Assembly: GCF_002374835.1 (NCBI RefSeq)
Contig: NZ_NWVD01000004.1
Coordinates: 248,001 to 312,000 of the forward strand
DNA: 64,000 nucleotides
Direction: 5' to 3'
From: Sphingomonas ginsenosidimutans
GTDB taxonomy: Bacteria > Pseudomonadota > Alphaproteobacteria > Sphingomonadales > Sphingomonadaceae
Shown: positions 19,321 through 26,597 of the stretch, one piece after another
Numbering within the stretch: position 1 is the first letter of the stretch
How the letters are laid out: every line of letters begins with the position of its first letter
Position numbers and translations under genes: made by a program
The notes under the pieces: generated by a model
Databases searched by the model: none
The model's input: the letters and a program-made list of their open reading frames with translations, nothing else
What the model was told of the DNA's origin: nothing

Positions 19321-19532
19321 GACCCCATCGGCCCACAGTCCCGTGACGGTGCCGGACAGGATTCACCTCCTGGATTCGCCATCGATCGGCGGTTGAAAAA
19401 TACCGCCGACCGATCATCGGCCGCTTGCCATTTTGCGGACCCTTTTGTACCCATCGCTGTGCAACTCGCGGACAGACGAGTTGGTCGTTGACGTGGAATC
19501 AACGACTTAGCGGGCCGGGGAAAATTTGGAGG
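19321..19532. other. Right-end intergenic DNA with putative arm sites
   Basis: No gene is visible. Two structured elements occur: TGTACCCATCGCTGT at 19446-19460, the same sequence as one of the repeats in front of the integrase, and a perfect inverted repeat GTCGTTGA (19484-19491) / TCAACGAC (19499-19506) with a 7-bp spacer, 27 bp from the att core. Both fit protein-binding sites for excision and integration at the right end of the element. Confidence 0.5.
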
Positions 19533-19603
19533 AATCCTGTCTCCCCGACCAACTCCCGCCAAGTTACTGATTTCACGTCGCCAACCCGGCGATCGGGAAC
19601 CGT
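19533..19603 (+). other. Right attachment site (duplicate of the tRNA-Pro 3' end)
   Basis: 19533-19559 repeats the 27 bp at 6819-6845, including the 3' acceptor and CCA end of tRNA-Pro, without the 5' half of the tRNA; 19568-19603 repeats 6854-6889. This delimits the island to about 12.7 kb. The second block belongs to the integrase-proximal side of such elements, and integrase-like sequence follows it, so this site is probably the junction between two tandem elements. Confidence 0.8.
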
Positions 19604-19621
19604 CGTGCGCGCGGTCGCAGC

Positions 19622-19740
19622 TATTTGCGCCATTGTTTGGCATTGGCGAAGCCGAGGTTTCGCGGTGGCAGCGAACAGCCATGGTGGCGGGAGAGCCCTG
19701 CCGCTCTCGACCGACTGAGCGACGCCCTGCACTGGTGTGG
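19622..19740 (+). pseudogene. Decayed 5' remnant of a second integrase gene
   Basis: Downstream of the right att site the DNA resembles the 5' end of the intact integrase gene at 6936 with internal deletions. ATTGGCGAAGCCGAGG...GCGGTGGCAGC matches ATTGCCGAACCTGAA...GCGGCGGCAGC; then CATGGTGGCGGG matches CATGGTGGCAGG; then CCGACCGACTGAGCG and GACGCCCTGC match positions further in the gene. No catalytic domain remains. This is best read as the scar of an older related element. Confidence 0.6.
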
Positions 19741-19853
19741 AGCGGTGAAGTGCTCGGCGATCACAGCCCCTTCGCCCACAAACGGCCCACCCATCGCGCC
19801 GGAAGCGCTCGCCGTCCCACCTCCGTTGCCAGCCGTGGCCGGGCGATGCGACC

Positions 19854-21080
19854 TCAATCGGTGCGCGCCACCACGCCCACCCGGACCACCCCCAGGCCGA
19901 GCCAGGCCGCCATCCGATCCAGCTCGATTTGTAGACGCTCCAGGGTATCGGCGGGGGCCGCGGGTTCCAGCGTGATGCGGTGTGCGAGCAGCAGCCCGGC
20001 CTGTCGGTCGGCCTTCAGATCGACCCGCGCGACCAGCGCTTCGTCCATCAGGAAGGGCAGCACGTAATAGCCGTGCGTGCGGCGGTCCTGCGGCACATAG
20101 ATCTCGATGCGATAACGGAAGCCGAACAGGCGCTCGGTGCGGGCCCGCTCCCAGATCAGCGGATCGAACGGCGCCAGCAACGCCGCACTGCGCGCGCGGC
20201 GTGATACGCGCGCGTCGCGGTGCATCCAGGCCTTCTGGCTCCACCCTTCGACCCGGACCGGCACCAGTACGCCATCCTCGGCCAGATCGGCGATGGCGTG
20301 ATCCGCCTCGATCGGCTTCAGCCGGAAATAGTCGCGCAGGTCGCTGGCGGTGGCGACGCCCAGCGCACGGGCGCTGCGTTCGACCAGTGCGCGCTGCGCC
20401 GCCTCGGCCGATGGCGTGGGGAGCGCCATCGCCGCCGGCGGGATGACCCGCTCGGTCAGGTCGTAGAGGCGCGCGAAGCTGCCCCGCCGCGTCGCGGTCG
20501 TGATCCGCCCGGACCAGAACAGCCATTCCAGCGCGTGCTTGACGTGGCTCCATTCCCACCAGCCGCTGCGGCTCGCCCCGTTCTCGAAATCGGCGGCCGC
20601 CAGCGGACCTTCAGCGGCGATCCGTTCGAGCACCGTATCTGCCTCGGCGCGGCGGTCGACCGCGAAACGACGCAGCGCCTGATAACCGATCTCGCCCCGC
20701 TCCGCCCGCGCCATCCGCCAGCGGAGCAGCGGGTGCAGTTCGAGCGGCAGCAACGACGCCTCGTGCGCCCAATATTCGAACATCCGGCGCTGACGTAGCG
20801 GACCCCACGCATCATCCTCCAGCAGCGCACGGTCATAACCGCCGATCCGGGCAAAGGCCGGCAGATAATGCGCCCGCGTCAGAACGTTGACGCTGTCGAT
20901 CTGGAAGAGGTGGAGCCGGTCGGCAAGGCTGCGCAAGTGGCGCTTCGACGGGCGCGCGGGGTGCGAACGGCTGAACCCCTGTGCCGCCAATACGATCCGA
21001 CGCGCGTCCCTTCGAGACATATCCATGGCGAGCGAGGATGGCGTCGGATCGCCTTCGGTCAATATATCCGAGTCCGGCAT
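19854..21080 (-). CDS. YcaQ-type winged-helix DNA glycosylase
   Basis: A 408-residue HTH_42 (YcaQ/AlkX-like) protein. Typical features: SRRDARRIVLAAQGF near the N-terminus, LFQIDSVNVLTRAHYLPAFARIG, where the QID matches the catalytic QxD motif of the family, EYWAHEASLLPLELHPLLRWRM, and the C-terminal LLAPFDPLIWERARTERLFGFRYRIEIYVP block. Family members unhook interstrand crosslinks and excise alkylated bases. The start could be TTG 21083, ATG 21080 or the ATG just before SRRDARR. It lies 14 bp downstream of the second MocR-like gene in the same direction. Confidence 0.85.
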   Translation of the reverse strand: MPDSDILTEGDPTPSSLAMDMSRRDARRIVLAAQGFSRSHPARPSKRHLRSLADRLHLFQIDSVNVLTRAHYLPAFARIGGYDRALLEDDAWGPLRQRRMFEYWAHEASLLPLELHPLLRWRMARAERGEIGYQALRRFAVDRRAEADTVLERIAAEGPLAAADFENGASRSGWWEWSHVKHALEWLFWSGRITTATRRGSFARLYDLTERVIPPAAMALPTPSAEAAQRALVERSARALGVATASDLRDYFRLKPIEADHAIADLAEDGVLVPVRVEGWSQKAWMHRDARVSRRARSAALLAPFDPLIWERARTERLFGFRYRIEIYVPQDRRTHGYYVLPFLMDEALVARVDLKADRQAGLLLAHRITLEPAAPADTLERLQIELDRMAAWLGLGVVRVGVVARTD

Positions 21081-21094
21081 CAAAGCGCCTTCAT

Positions 21095-22480
21095 CTACGC
21101 GGCACCTTTCAGAAACGCGTACAGCCGATCGTCATCGCTCATCGCGACGTTGAAGCGCATGTGATCGCGCCATCCCCCGCTGGTGCTGAAGACCGGCCCC
21201 GGCGCCAGCACGATCCCTTGCGCAACGGCCCGGCGGGCAAGATCGACGGCATCCGCGCCACCCGGCAGCCGCGCCCATAGGAAGATGCCGGCCGCCGGCT
21301 CGATCCACGGCTCGACACCGACGTCCCGCAGCCGCCTCGCGACCCTGGCGGTCGCGCGGGCCAGCCGTGCCCGAATGCCCTCGACATGGCGGCGATAGCT
21401 GCCATCGGTCAGCACGGTGTGGAGCAGGCTGGCGGCGAGCGGGCTGCCCGCCATCGACGTGGCGATGCGCAGGTCGGCGAGCGCCTCGATCCAGTCCGGC
21501 CGCGCCGCGATGTGGCCGCAGCGCACCGCTGCGGACAGCGATTTCGAGAAGCTGCCGATGCGGATCGTGCGGTCGAGGCCGTCGAACGCGGCCAGCCGCG
21601 CCGACGGCGCATGTTCGAAATCGGCGAAAATGTCGTCCTCGATGATGACCATGTCGTGCGCATCGGCGATCTTGAGCAGCCGGTGCGCGGTGGCCGCGGT
21701 GAGCGCTGCCCCCGTTGGGTTATGGACGCCCGAGTTCGTCAGATAGAAGCGCGGCCGATGCGCCGCGGCGGCCTCGGCGAAGGCGACGACGTCGGGTCCG
21801 CCCGGCGTCATCGGCGCGCCGATCACCTTGGCCCGGTGCGCCCGTAACAATGCCAGAAAATTGAAATAGCACGGATCGTCGACCAGCACGGTATCCCCTG
21901 GCTGAAGCAGGAACCGGCACACCAGGTCGAGTGCGTGCGTGCCGCTGTCGGTCAGCAGGATCTGGTCGGGGCCGGTTTCGATCCCCTGGTCCGCCATCCG
22001 CCGCGCCAGCAGCGTCCGGAGCGGCAATGAGCCGCGCGGAGAGGCATAGCCGGCCAGCGTGCCATCATCGATCGTCCGCGCCATGCCGCGCATCGCTTTG
22101 CGCAACGCGTCCCCCGCGAGCCAGTTGTCGGGCAGCCAGCCGCATCCCGGCTTTAGGTCGTGCCGATCGTCACGCAGTGACTGGCGCAACATCCACAGCG
22201 GGTCGACCTCGCGTTCTGGCACGGGCGCAAGCCGGTCGAGTGTCAGCGGGGCGAGCGGCGCGGCGACGTAGAAGCCGGATCCAGGCCGCGAACGGATCAC
22301 GCCATCGCCGGCCAGTCGCTCATAGGCCTCGACCACGGTCGAGCGTGCGACGCCGCTCGCCTCCGCCATGGCGCGGATCGAGGGAAGCCGCGCGCCGGGC
22401 GTGAGCGTGCGCGCCTCGATACGATCGCGGATCGTGCGCGCCACCATCGCCGTGCGCGTTTCGTCAGGCCGGGCCGCCAC
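21095..22480 (-). CDS. MocR-type regulator (copy 2)
   Basis: A 461-residue homologue of the protein at 14135-15523, nearly identical in most segments. It has the same GntR winged helix (residues 1-75) and aminotransferase domain with GSFSKSLSAAVRCG. Differences are scattered substitutions (for example DGLDRTIRI conserved, KGAA instead of DRAHR at the C-terminus). The frame is intact. It diverges from the phzF pseudogene across a conserved intergenic operator and may still regulate the neighbouring DJ-1 copy or cross-regulate copy 1. Confidence 0.9.
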   Translation of the reverse strand: MAARPDETRTAMVARTIRDRIEARTLTPGARLPSIRAMAEASGVARSTVVEAYERLAGDGVIRSRPGSGFYVAAPLAPLTLDRLAPVPEREVDPLWMLRQSLRDDRHDLKPGCGWLPDNWLAGDALRKAMRGMARTIDDGTLAGYASPRGSLPLRTLLARRMADQGIETGPDQILLTDSGTHALDLVCRFLLQPGDTVLVDDPCYFNFLALLRAHRAKVIGAPMTPGGPDVVAFAEAAAAHRPRFYLTNSGVHNPTGAALTAATAHRLLKIADAHDMVIIEDDIFADFEHAPSARLAAFDGLDRTIRIGSFSKSLSAAVRCGHIAARPDWIEALADLRIATSMAGSPLAASLLHTVLTDGSYRRHVEGIRARLARATARVARRLRDVGVEPWIEPAAGIFLWARLPGGADAVDLARRAVAQGIVLAPGPVFSTSGGWRDHMRFNVAMSDDDRLYAFLKGAA

Positions 22481-22494
22481 CGTGCTGCACCTTT

Positions 22495-22528
22495 CACCAA
22501 TACAGTTCGGTCGGATCGTATCGATCCG
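22495..22528. promoter_or_regulatory. Candidate MocR operator (copy 2)
   Basis: ACCAATACAGTTCGGTCGGA and the following TCGTATCGATCCG repeat the copy 1 sequence. Here the dyad is perfect: CGGATC (22512-22517), GTATC, GATCCG (22523-22528). Conservation of this block despite drift in the adjoining bases supports selection on a binding site. Confidence 0.5.
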
Positions 22529-22591
22529 TTCCTGTTCGCGCCAGCCCGCAAGCGGCTACGTCGGGACGTCGTCAACAGGAGATATGCCGCC

Positions 22592-23439
22592 GTGACCCGC
22601 CCCTTCCGCCTCGTCGACGTGTTCGGCACCGACCCGCTGACCGGCAACCCGCTCGCGGTGATCGCCGATGCGCAAGGGCTGTCGGCCGAGGAGATGCAGC
22701 GCATGGCCAACTGGCTGGATTTCGCGGAGACGACGTTCCTGCTCCAGCCCGACGACACGGCCGCCGATTATCGCGTCCGGATCTTCACCCGCGAGCGCGA
22801 ATTACCCTTCGCCGGACACCCGACGCTGGGAAGTGCGCATGCCTGGCTGGAGGCGGGCGGGCAGCCGAAGCGAGACGGCGTGGTCGTGCAGCAATGCGGT
22901 GTCGGGCTGGTGGCGATCCGCCGTGACGCGGATCGGCTATCCTTCGCGGCCCCGCCACTGCTGCGCGGCGGCACGCCCGACGAAGCCGACCTGAGCGGGT
23001 CGCGGACCTGTTGCGGATCGATCGGGAGGCGATCGTCGATGCCAGCTGGGCGGACAACGGACCGGGTTGGCTGGCGGTGATGCTGGCGTCGGCCGACGCG
23101 GTGCTGGCGGTCGAACCTGCCTGTCCACAGGCGGGATCGCAGCCGTTGAACGTCGGTGTGGTCGGGCCGCACCGTCCGGGCAGCGAGGTGGCGTTCGAAC
23201 TGCGGGCGATCATCTCGCCGGGCCATGGCAGCCTGCTGGAAGACCCGGTGACGGGCAGCCTCAACGCCTCGGTCGGCCAGTGGTTGTTCGCCAGCGGCCG
23301 CGCGAGCGGCAGCTACGTCGCCGCGCAAGGCACCCGGCTGGGGCGGACCGGGCGCATCCACGTCTCGCAGGACGACGCCGGGCAGGTCTGGGTCAGCGGC
23401 GCGACGCGGACCCTGTTCCGCGGTTCGGTGCACGGCTGA
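22592..23439 (+). pseudogene. Frameshifted PhzF-like gene (copy 2)
   Basis: This is the counterpart of the phzF gene at 15635. It is intact for about 134 codons (GTG start, WLDFAETTFLL, GHPTLGSAHAWLE). Near 22994 it reads GACCTGAGCGGGTC where copy 1 reads GATCTAATGCGGGTC: one base is missing. The first frame then runs out at 23080. The remainder, including EDPVTGSLNASVGQWLF, continues in another frame to 23439. Unless this is a sequencing error, the product is truncated before the C-terminal lobe and should be inactive. The downstream DJ-1 start overlaps the original stop. Confidence 0.85.
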
Positions 23440-24035
23440 TGCAGGTCGCAATCCTCACCTTCGACGGCTTCAACGAACTCGACTCCTTCGTCGCCGCCGC
23501 GATCCTCAACCGGCTGCGCTCGCATGGCTGGACCGCGCACATCACCGCGCCCACCGAGACGGCGACGTCACTGAACGGCGTCACCGTCCACCGCCAACGA
23601 CCACTCGAATTCGTCGAGGAAGCGGATGCGGTCCTGATCGGCAGCGGCGTCCGCACGCGCGAGATCGCCGCGGATGCGGCGATGCTGGCGCGTTTGCGGC
23701 TCGACCCCACGCGGCAGTTAATCGCAGCGCAGTGTTCGGGGACGCTGTTGCTGGCCAAGCTTGGCCTGATCGGCGACCTGCCGGCCTGCACCGACCTCAC
23801 CACCAAGCCGTGGGTCGTGGAAGCCGGCGTCACCGTCATCGATGCGCCGTTCGCCGCGCACGGCAACATCGCGACGGCCGGCGGCTGCCTCGCGGCACCC
23901 TATCTTGCCGCCTGGATGATCGCCCGCGGCGGGTCGTCCGATTTAGCACGCCAGGCGCTGCACTATGTTGCGCCGGTCGGTGAGAAGCGTCGGTTCGTGG
24001 ACCATGCCTTGTCGGTGATCGACGCGGCGACTTAG
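23439..24035 (+). CDS. DJ-1/PfpI family protein (copy 2)
   Basis: A 198-residue intact homologue of the protein at 16483, with the same nucleophile elbow AAQCSGTLLLAKLGLI. Substitutions are scattered (SHGWTAHITAPTETATS against PQGWTAHITAPTDTVTS). The start overlaps the ancestral phzF stop. Because translation of the frameshifted phzF stops early at 23080, coupling to this gene may be weakened. Function unknown, as for copy 1. Confidence 0.85.
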   Translation: MQVAILTFDGFNELDSFVAAAILNRLRSHGWTAHITAPTETATSLNGVTVHRQRPLEFVEEADAVLIGSGVRTREIAADAAMLARLRLDPTRQLIAAQCSGTLLLAKLGLIGDLPACTDLTTKPWVVEAGVTVIDAPFAAHGNIATAGGCLAAPYLAAWMIARGGSSDLARQALHYVAPVGEKRRFVDHALSVIDAAT

Positions 24036-24179
24036 CGTGCACGCCTACCAGCGGCGGCAACGCGAACGTCCGGGGAATCGCAGGCGAAGTCCTATGGCCG
24101 AACGCGCCTTCTCGCGCCGAAACGATCGGTTTCGCGATCGGCGGCGTGCAGCCGCCCGCGCCGCGCCTATATCGGCAGC

Positions 24180-25196
24180 ATGAAGAACATCGGTTTCCTG
24201 TCGTTCGGGCATTGGTCCGCCTCCCCCACATCAGCGACGCGATCGGCGAGCGACGTGCTGTTGCAGTCGATAGACCTCGCCGTCGCCGCGGAGGAACTGG
24301 GGGCGGACGGCGCCTATTTCCGGGTGCATCATTTCGCGCAGCAGCTCGCCTCCCCCTTCCCGCTGCTGGCGGCGGTGGGGGCGAGGACGTCGCGGATCGA
24401 GATCGGCACCGGCGTGATCGACATGCGCTACGAAAATCCGTTCTACATGGCGGAGGACGCCGGATCGGCGGACCTGATCGCGGGCGGGCGGTTGCAGCTG
24501 GGGATCAGCCGCGGATCGCCCGAACAGGTGGTCGAGGGCTGGCGCTATTTCGGCTACGCCCCTGCCGAGGGGGAGAGCGACGCCGATATGGGGCGCCGCC
24601 ATGCCGAGGTGTTCCTGGCGATCCTGAAGGGCGAAGGCTTCGCCAGGCCGAACCCGCGCCCGATGTTCCCCAACCCGCCCGGTCTGCTGCGCATCGAGCC
24701 GCATTCGCCGGGGCTGCGCGAGCGGATCTGGTGGGGTTCCGCCTCTGACGCGACCGCGGTGTGGGCCGCTCAACAAGGGATGAACCTGCAAAGCTCCACG
24801 CTGAAGGCGGACGAGGGCGGCGAGCCGTTCCACGTCCAGCAGGCTCGGCAGATCCGCGCGTATCGCACCGCCTGGACGGAAGCGGGCCATCAACATGCGC
24901 CGCGCGTTTCGGTGTCGCGGTCGATCTTCGCGCTGACCAACGACCAGGACCGCGCCTATTTCGGGCGGGGCGACAGCCGCGACGAGGTGGGCGAGATCGA
25001 CAATATGCGCGCGGTGTTCGGCCGATCCTATGCCGACGAGCCGGACAGGTTGATCGCACAGCTGCGCGCTGACGAGGCGATCGCGGAGGCCGACACGCTG
25101 TTGCTGACCGTGCCCAACCAGCTGGGCGTCGATTACAACGCGCATGTGATCGAGAGCATCCTAACGCATGTCGCGCCCGCGCTGGGGTGGCGGTAG
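24180..25196 (+). CDS. LLM class flavin-dependent oxidoreductase
   Basis: A 338-residue luciferase-like (bacterial luciferase fold) protein: MKNIGFLSFGHWSASP at the start, AAEELGADGAYFRVHHFAQQLASPFPLLAAVGARTSRIEIGTGVIDMRYENPFYMAEDAGSADLIAGGRLQLGISRGSP is typical of F420- or FMN-dependent TIM-barrel monooxygenases and oxidoreductases. A substrate cannot be inferred. It is cytoplasmic, starts 145 bp after the DJ-1 copy 2 stop and ends 61 bp before a tRNA, so it is probably a single transcription unit. Confidence 0.88.
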   Translation: MKNIGFLSFGHWSASPTSATRSASDVLLQSIDLAVAAEELGADGAYFRVHHFAQQLASPFPLLAAVGARTSRIEIGTGVIDMRYENPFYMAEDAGSADLIAGGRLQLGISRGSPEQVVEGWRYFGYAPAEGESDADMGRRHAEVFLAILKGEGFARPNPRPMFPNPPGLLRIEPHSPGLRERIWWGSASDATAVWAAQQGMNLQSSTLKADEGGEPFHVQQARQIRAYRTAWTEAGHQHAPRVSVSRSIFALTNDQDRAYFGRGDSRDEVGEIDNMRAVFGRSYADEPDRLIAQLRADEAIAEADTLLLTVPNQLGVDYNAHVIESILTHVAPALGWR

Positions 25197-25257
25197 GTGA
25201 CGCCCCCGGACGCCCTTGCCAGCGGGCCGGGCCTACCGCTACGGGAAGCTCGACGGG

Positions 25258-25330
25258 GGGCCTGTAGCTCAATGGTTAGAGCTGGCCGCTCATAACGGCT
25301 AGGTTGCGGGTTCGAGTCCTGCCGGGCCCA
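25258..25330 (+). tRNA. tRNA with CAU anticodon (Ile2 or elongator Met)
   Basis: A 73-nt cloverleaf without an encoded CCA: acceptor GGGCCTG pairs with CGGGCCC (one G-T), D arm GCTC...GAGC, anticodon arm GCCGC... read as GCCG-CTCATAA-CGGC with CAT at 25291-25293, and TPsiC arm GCGGG-TTCGAGT-CCTGC (one G-T pair). CAU tRNAs are either elongator Met or Ile2 (lysidine-modified). The GGGCCTG acceptor with A discriminator and non-initiator features (a normal 1:72 pair) favours Ile2, but this needs a scan with identity-element models. Confidence 0.85.
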
Positions 25331-25352
25331 CCGTCGGTCGGAAAGGAACGGC

Positions 25353-25571
25353 ATGGACGCCAGCGACGATGCGGCCTGCGACCGCCGCATCTGCGAAAGC
25401 GGGCTGCTGGTGCGCGACGGCGCCGCCCTCGTCCTGCGGCGCGATGCCGGCGGGGTCTATCGGCTCGACCTGCCGCGCGTGCCCGTCGACCATGTGCAGA
25501 AGCGCGTGCGCATCACCGGCGTGCTGGAGGCGGACGGGCGCGTGACCGTGGAGGGCGTCGCCCCCGCGTGA
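25353..25571 (+). CDS. Small uncharacterised protein (DUF5818-like)
   Basis: A 72-residue protein with two adjacent Cys/Arg-rich segments (DAACDRRICESGLLVRDG) and a beta-rich C-terminus (VLRRDAGGVYRLDLPRVP...RVRITGVLEADGRVTVEGV) that resembles small OB-like proteins annotated as DUF5818 in sphingomonads. Function unknown. It begins 22 bp after the tRNA and ends 3 bp from the convergent deacetylase gene. The short length makes this less certain than its neighbours. Confidence 0.6.
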   Translation: MDASDDAACDRRICESGLLVRDGAALVLRRDAGGVYRLDLPRVPVDHVQKRVRITGVLEADGRVTVEGVAPA

Positions 25572-25574
25572 TGG

Positions 25575-26597
25575 TCAGACGGCGCGGATCACCTCGTCCA
25601 GCGTGACCGGCGCGAAGCCGTGGCGTTCGAGCGCGTCGAGCACCCCGCCCCACCAGCGATGAAAATGCGCCAGATCCGCCGCATCGCGGACATAAGGCGT
25701 GTTGCCCGGCACCAGCGAGGGCGAGTGGAACGCCAGTTGCAGCAGCCGCGCGCCGTCCCGCGCCGCCCGGCGGATCGCGCGGACCGCGTCGGGCAGCGGC
25801 GTCCCCTCCGGTGTCAGCGGCACGCGCGAGAGCAGGCCGGTGCGCGCCAGCACGCCGCCGCCGCGCGACACGCGTGTGGCCACGGGATGAAGCCAGCGGC
25901 CGGCGCGGTGGAGCAGCCCGGTATAGACGACCGACAGCGGCAGTTCGATCACGCCATCGACGGTGCGGAACGCCGCGCCGTCGACGCCGGTGAAATCGGG
26001 GCCGCCATGGTCGCGGTAATCGAAGCGCGCACGCATCGAGGCATCGACCGCGATCCCGCGCCCCGCCAGCAGCCGCAGCGTCGCCGGACCCAGACCGTAG
26101 CGGCCGGCGCGGTACAGCCGCGGCGCACGCCCGAACGCGGCGGTGAGCGCGCCGAACAGCTCGTCGATCTTCGCCGCCTCCACCGACTCCGGCAGATTGC
26201 CGGCGAAGGACGCCAGCTCGCCCGGCACCTCGACCTGGGGCGGGTTGACCCAGGGGTGAAGCTGGGCGCCCGCCTCGCTGCCATCGGTCAGCAGCGGCGC
26301 GATCAGCGCCGCGGCCGCGGGATCGGTGGCGACGGGATGATCGACGACATAGACCGGCGCGACGCCGCGGTCGCGCATCGCGACGTGCCACGCGGGGAGC
26401 GCGGCGACCGCCGCCACCTGCCGCGCCGCGCCGGAAAACGGCCGCGACCAGTCGAACTCCTCCTCCACATCGACGGTGACGAGGAAGCGGCGGCCGAACG
26501 ATGCCGGCCAGCGAACACATGTCGCGGGATCGGTGGCGAAGCGCAGGCGATGCGCCGTGACGTCGACCGGCGGGAAAGCGGCACCGGACCCGATCAC
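25575..26597 (-). CDS. Polysaccharide deacetylase family protein (WalW-like)
   Basis: A 340-residue protein with a NodB-like fold: RRFLVTVDVEEEFDW (first Asp), GAQLHPWVNPPQVE (metal His) and a conserved APRLYRAGRYGLGPATL stretch, as in polysaccharide deacetylases sometimes labelled WalW. The second metal His of the usual SHxxxH motif is not plain, so activity on an acetylated sugar is likely but not certain. No clear signal peptide. Its start overlaps the stop of the upstream histidine-kinase-like gene by four bases (ATGA), so the two are translated together and probably act in one envelope-related process. Confidence 0.75.
   Translation of the reverse strand: MIGSGAAFPPVDVTAHRLRFATDPATCVRWPASFGRRFLVTVDVEEEFDWSRPFSGAARQVAAVAALPAWHVAMRDRGVAPVYVVDHPVATDPAAAALIAPLLTDGSEAGAQLHPWVNPPQVEVPGELASFAGNLPESVEAAKIDELFGALTAAFGRAPRLYRAGRYGLGPATLRLLAGRGIAVDASMRARFDYRDHGGPDFTGVDGAAFRTVDGVIELPLSVVYTGLLHRAGRWLHPVATRVSRGGGVLARTGLLSRVPLTPEGTPLPDAVRAIRRAARDGARLLQLAFHSPSLVPGNTPYVRDAADLAHFHRWWGGVLDALERHGFAPVTLDEVIRAV

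Larger units (their letters stand above)
21110..24035. repeat. Cassette repeat, copy 2
   Basis: Second copy of the mocR-phzF-DJ-1 cassette, same gene order and orientation as 14150-17079, with a single-base deletion in phzF. It lies outside the 6819-19603 att pair. Confidence 0.85.

Noticed and set aside
19533..19555. Second tRNA-Pro gene
   Set aside because: Only the 3' end of the tRNA is repeated; the D arm and anticodon arm are absent, so this is an att duplicate.
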